Shown here: piece by piece, positions 61,579-64,000 of the stretch
Position numbering within the stretch: position 1 is the first letter of the stretch
How the letters are laid out: every line of letters starts with the position of its first letter
From: Clostridium magnum DSM 2767
GTDB lineage: Bacteria > Bacillota > Clostridia > Clostridiales > Clostridiaceae
Direction of reading: 5' to 3'
NCBI RefSeq assembly: GCF_001623875.1
Contig: NZ_LWAE01000001.1
Coordinates: forward strand, 1 to 64,000
Length of the DNA: 64,000 bases
The notes under the pieces: generated by a model
What the model was told of the DNA's origin: nothing
The model's input: the letters and a program-made list of their open reading frames with translations, nothing else
The model's database searches: none
Translations under genes and position numbers: made by a program

Positions 61579-62775
61579 CTAAGGAAGAAGTTTGTTTAAA
61601 TCTAATATACCTGAACCTTGAATATATTTAGGGATATTCATAAGGTTGCATGAAACCTTTAAGAGGGAAACTAAGTCTTTAAATGTTAAATCAGGGTTAT
61701 TTTCATATAAAATTGCACATACTCCACTTATATAGGCTGCAGCACAAGAGGTACCAGAATAGGTTGTATAAGGAGTGTCTAGACTTCTAGGATATAGTTT
61801 GATTCCATTTCTTTCAGATACATAACTCCTATCTGAGCTTAGTGATAAGATATTAACAGCCGCTGCCAATAGGTCAGGTTTTTCTAATTTTCCAAAGGGC
61901 CCTGCGGAGGAATACTGGTATGGTTTTAATTTCCCATTATTAGTATCTGCGCCGCCAACAACAATGCAGTTGTCTAAGGTTGCAATTCCCTTTATGCTTC
62001 CTTCTGTGTTCCCGTTATGTCCTGCAGGCACGATAATTGCTATGTTATGTTTTACGGCTATATCAAACAGATTTGAAAATAGAGATATAATAAAATAATC
62101 ATCTGAGATTAGTTCAAATGGAAGACAAATAACTTTAATATCATGGTTATCAGATTCATTAATAAGGAACTGTATTGAATATAAAATATCTGATACATAA
62201 CCTTTACCTAGGCTATTAAAGGCTTTTATAGAATATATATAACTATTCTCTGCAATACCTTTGTTTGACCCTTTAGATTGATAACCACTTCCACAAACTA
62301 TACCGCTTAAGAAGGTTCCATGGCCATTATCATCGTATGGGTATTTATATCCATTAATAATGTCTAAGAATCCTTTAATTTTGTTTCTAGGGCTTAAAAG
62401 GTCTACATGAGGATATACTCCACTATCAACTAAACCTATACATATGCCTTTTCCAGTTAGTTTATATTTACTCTGAAATGTTATACCATTTGAAGAAAGA
62501 ACATTCCTTCCACATAATAAAGCATTGGTATCTAGAGTTATATAATCTACTTGAGGGAATTCTGCTATTCGTTCTATGGCACTAGATGATAAAATAGCAC
62601 ATATGCAATTTATTAAAGGAATAAATTGAAGTATGCTACCTTTATATGTGGTAACTTTTTTTTCGATACTTTCTGATAGCGTTTTACAATGTATAATAAC
62701 TCTATGATTTTTGTGATATTTTCTGTTTATGGCTAATTTTAAGTTAGGGTCTAATTTCTGTTTAAAGGAAAACAT
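61579..62775 (-). CDS. S8 family serine peptidase (subtilisin-like)
   Basis: The 398-residue protein carries the catalytic triad Asp117 (GLVDSGVY), His152 (NGHGTFLSG) and Ser343 (YSGTSCAAA). The N terminus has no signal peptide; the first 90 residues look like a propeptide-inhibitor domain (YKGSILQFIPLINCICAILSSSAIERIAEFPQVDYITL). The oxyanion-hole segment reads VPAGHNGN, so the usual Asn after Ala-Gly is His and the Asn is shifted by one. It is probably intracellular. The ATG follows TAGGAG. Confidence 0.9.
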   Translation of the reverse strand: MFSFKQKLDPNLKLAINRKYHKNHRVIIHCKTLSESIEKKVTTYKGSILQFIPLINCICAILSSSAIERIAEFPQVDYITLDTNALLCGRNVLSSNGITFQSKYKLTGKGICIGLVDSGVYPHVDLLSPRNKIKGFLDIINGYKYPYDDNGHGTFLSGIVCGSGYQSKGSNKGIAENSYIYSIKAFNSLGKGYVSDILYSIQFLINESDNHDIKVICLPFELISDDYFIISLFSNLFDIAVKHNIAIIVPAGHNGNTEGSIKGIATLDNCIVVGGADTNNGKLKPYQYSSAGPFGKLEKPDLLAAAVNILSLSSDRSYVSERNGIKLYPRSLDTPYTTYSGTSCAAAYISGVCAILYENNPDLTFKDLVSLLKVSCNLMNIPKYIQGSGILDLNKLLP

Positions 62776-62786
62776 TTAACGCTCCT

Positions 62787-62825
62787 AAAAAATTAATTCC
62801 ATTATATATTATAATAATAATGGAA
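62787..62825 (-). terminator. Intrinsic terminator after the LysR gene
   Basis: TTCCATTAT and ATAATGGAA pair and are followed on the minus strand by TTAATTTTTT. It lies upstream of the subtilase start. Confidence 0.75.
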
Positions 62826-62871
62826 GATATATGTGCTATCTATTCAATTAATTTTAGCTATGTAATGTTTA

Positions 62872-63762
62872 CTAGAATTTATAATGATTTTTACATAAAT
62901 TAAAAAAGGCTTTAGCAGTAGGCGTAAGAGTTCTCTTACAGCTAGTAACTAAGTAGATATATCTTTTTAGAGATAGCTTTTTTATAGTGCTTTCTTTTAT
63001 AAATCCCAAAGAAATATAATCTCTTAATACATATTTAGAAACTATAGATACTCCAAGCCCGCTTTTTACAAATTGATAAAGAGTATCTAGATTGTTTACT
63101 TCAAAATGAACATCTATGTTTGAAAAGTCTATTCCTTGCTTTTTTAGAGCTTCTTCAAAGGTTTTACGGGTAGCAGAACCTTGCTCTCTTAAAATAAATT
63201 TATATTTAAATAGAAAGTCTATATCTATTGTATCGGGAAAGTTAAACTGAGGTGGAGATATTATCACTAAATCATCATCTATTATAGTATAACTTTTTAT
63301 CTTTTCATCATTGATAAGTTCACCTACAAGACCTAGTTCACAATCGAATTTAGTGATACTTTCAATAACCTGACCAGAGCTTTGTTCTGTAACGTCAAAT
63401 GAAACATCAGGATATTCTTTGTGAAATTCTTTTATTAAAGAAGGTACTATAGTATTACAAGGGGTAGTACTTGCCGATAACCTAAGTTTTCCACTAATTT
63501 TCTCATTAAAGTTTGCAAGATTAAAAATAGCCTTATCACGGGTATTTAAAATATCTAGAGCGTATTTTAGAAATGATTCACCAGCAGGGGTTAAAAGTAC
63601 TTCTTTGGAAGTTCGATCGAATAGTTGTACACTTAATTCCTTTTCTAAACTAGCTATGTGAGAACTTATAGCAGGCTGGGATAGAAAACTTGAGTTTGCA
63701 GCCTTGGAAAAGCTCTTAAACTTAGCCACATTAATAAAAGCTTCTATTTGCTTAAAATCCAT
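62872..63762 (-). CDS. LysR family transcriptional regulator
   Basis: The 296-residue regulator has an N-terminal helix-turn-helix (FKQIEAFINVAKFKSFSKAANSSFLSQPAISSHIASLEKEL) and a C-terminal effector-binding domain (GKLRLSASTTPCNTIVPSLIKEF). It resembles the CysL-like regulators annotated in clostridia as selenium-metabolism-associated LysR, but the target is not shown here. The ATG follows TCAGGAGG. No divergent target gene adjoins it. Confidence 0.9.
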   Translation of the reverse strand: MDFKQIEAFINVAKFKSFSKAANSSFLSQPAISSHIASLEKELSVQLFDRTSKEVLLTPAGESFLKYALDILNTRDKAIFNLANFNEKISGKLRLSASTTPCNTIVPSLIKEFHKEYPDVSFDVTEQSSGQVIESITKFDCELGLVGELINDEKIKSYTIIDDDLVIISPPQFNFPDTIDIDFLFKYKFILREQGSATRKTFEEALKKQGIDFSNIDVHFEVNNLDTLYQFVKSGLGVSIVSKYVLRDYISLGFIKESTIKKLSLKRYIYLVTSCKRTLTPTAKAFFNLCKNHYKF

Positions 63763-63885
63763 TGAGGTATCCTCCTGAGATATATTTATTCATCAATTTT
63801 TAATGCTTTAATATAGATAAAATTTTAATCCAATATATTTATTATATATTTATATATTGAATTAGTCTAATGCATAGTAAAAATA

Positions 63886-63920
63886 GTAAAAAAATAAGGC
63901 TGAAATTAATAGTCAGCCCT
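63886..63920 (-). terminator. Intrinsic terminator of the last, partial gene
   Basis: GGCTGA and TCAGCC pair and are followed on the minus strand by TTATTTTTTT. Confidence 0.75.
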
Positions 63921-63925
63921 AAATA

Positions 63926-64000
63926 TTAACACTTGTATCGAAATATCAATATTCCTATAATCATTATTATAACACCAATAAGCTTTGTAATTCCGAATCT
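63926..64000 (-). CDS. Partial membrane protein, C-terminal 24 residues
   Basis: The minus strand from the window edge is open for 24 codons and ends with TAA at 63926, followed by a terminator. It encodes a hydrophobic segment (KLIGVIIMIIGILIFRY) like the last membrane helix of an EamA- or SMR-type transporter. Most of the gene lies outside the window, so the family is a guess. Confidence 0.5.
   Translation of the reverse strand, partial: RFGITKLIGVIIMIIGILIFRYKC

Overview
The window is a stretch of low-GC Firmicute chromosome spanning the replication origin. Codon use is strongly AT-biased. The combination of dnaA/dnaN/recF/gyrBA, rpmH/rnpA/yidC/jag/mnmE/mnmG/rsmG/noc/soj/spo0J, the spore-associated yyaC, a FabT/FabK-type fatty-acid operon and a LonC-type protease points to Clostridium sensu stricto. 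I do not commit to a species. Nearly all of the window is conserved core chromosome. I see no defence system, prophage, CRISPR array or intact transposase.

Layout. Positions 1-3100 hold the start of an rRNA operon on the minus strand (16S, a tRNA-less spacer, and about the first kilobase of 23S), driven by two near-identical tandem promoters. Positions 3300-12180, also minus, carry dnaA, dnaN, yaaA, recF, remB, gyrB and gyrA. The origin is bipartite. DnaA boxes lie between dnaA and rpmH, and a second cluster lies between dnaA and dnaN beside a run of DnaA-trios. Positions 12600-22300 (plus) carry ribosome, membrane-insertion and tRNA-modification genes, followed by the segregation genes with two perfect parS sites. 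Positions 22300-26400 mix yyaC, an AI-2E family exporter, a class V aminotransferase (cysteine desulfurase-like) and a divergent DUF3343 gene. Positions 26500-36010 carry mscS, rpsF-ssb-rpsR (with a ribosomal-protein leader motif), yybS, gdpP, rplI, lonC and dnaB.

Positions 36200-40100 form a more lineage-specific patch: one tRNA-Thr, a PEPCK/HprK-fold ATPase of unknown role and an orphan hybrid histidine kinase. After purA, an HI0933-type flavoprotein, a CoA-binding protein and the PPDK regulator comes an array of twelve tRNAs made of three tandem copies of a 360-bp Glu-Val-Asp-Thr unit. It is followed by the helicase-loading pair (DnaD-like and DnaI-like) and an M23 peptidase. Positions 49800-60850 are a complete type II fatty-acid and acetyl-CoA carboxylase operon (NMO-like, fabT, fabH, acpP, fabK, fabD, fabG, fabF, accB, fabZ, accC, accD, accA) with a strong promoter, a double FabT-type operator and a second half-site before fabK. 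The window ends with ferritin, a subtilase, a LysR regulator and the tail of a membrane protein.

How the genes fit together: origin firing (dnaA, oriC), the clamp (dnaN), helicase (dnaB) and its loaders (DnaD/DnaI), gyrase, SSB, and origin segregation (soj/spo0J/parS, noc) all sit within 50 kb of the origin, mostly co-directional with the forks. The items most worth a second look are a five-copy dispersed structured repeat that may be a non-autonomous mobile element, a 22-bp hairpin that buries the Shine-Dalgarno sequence of a small YkuS-like gene, the truncated N terminus of Noc, and the PEPCK/HprK-like ATPase.
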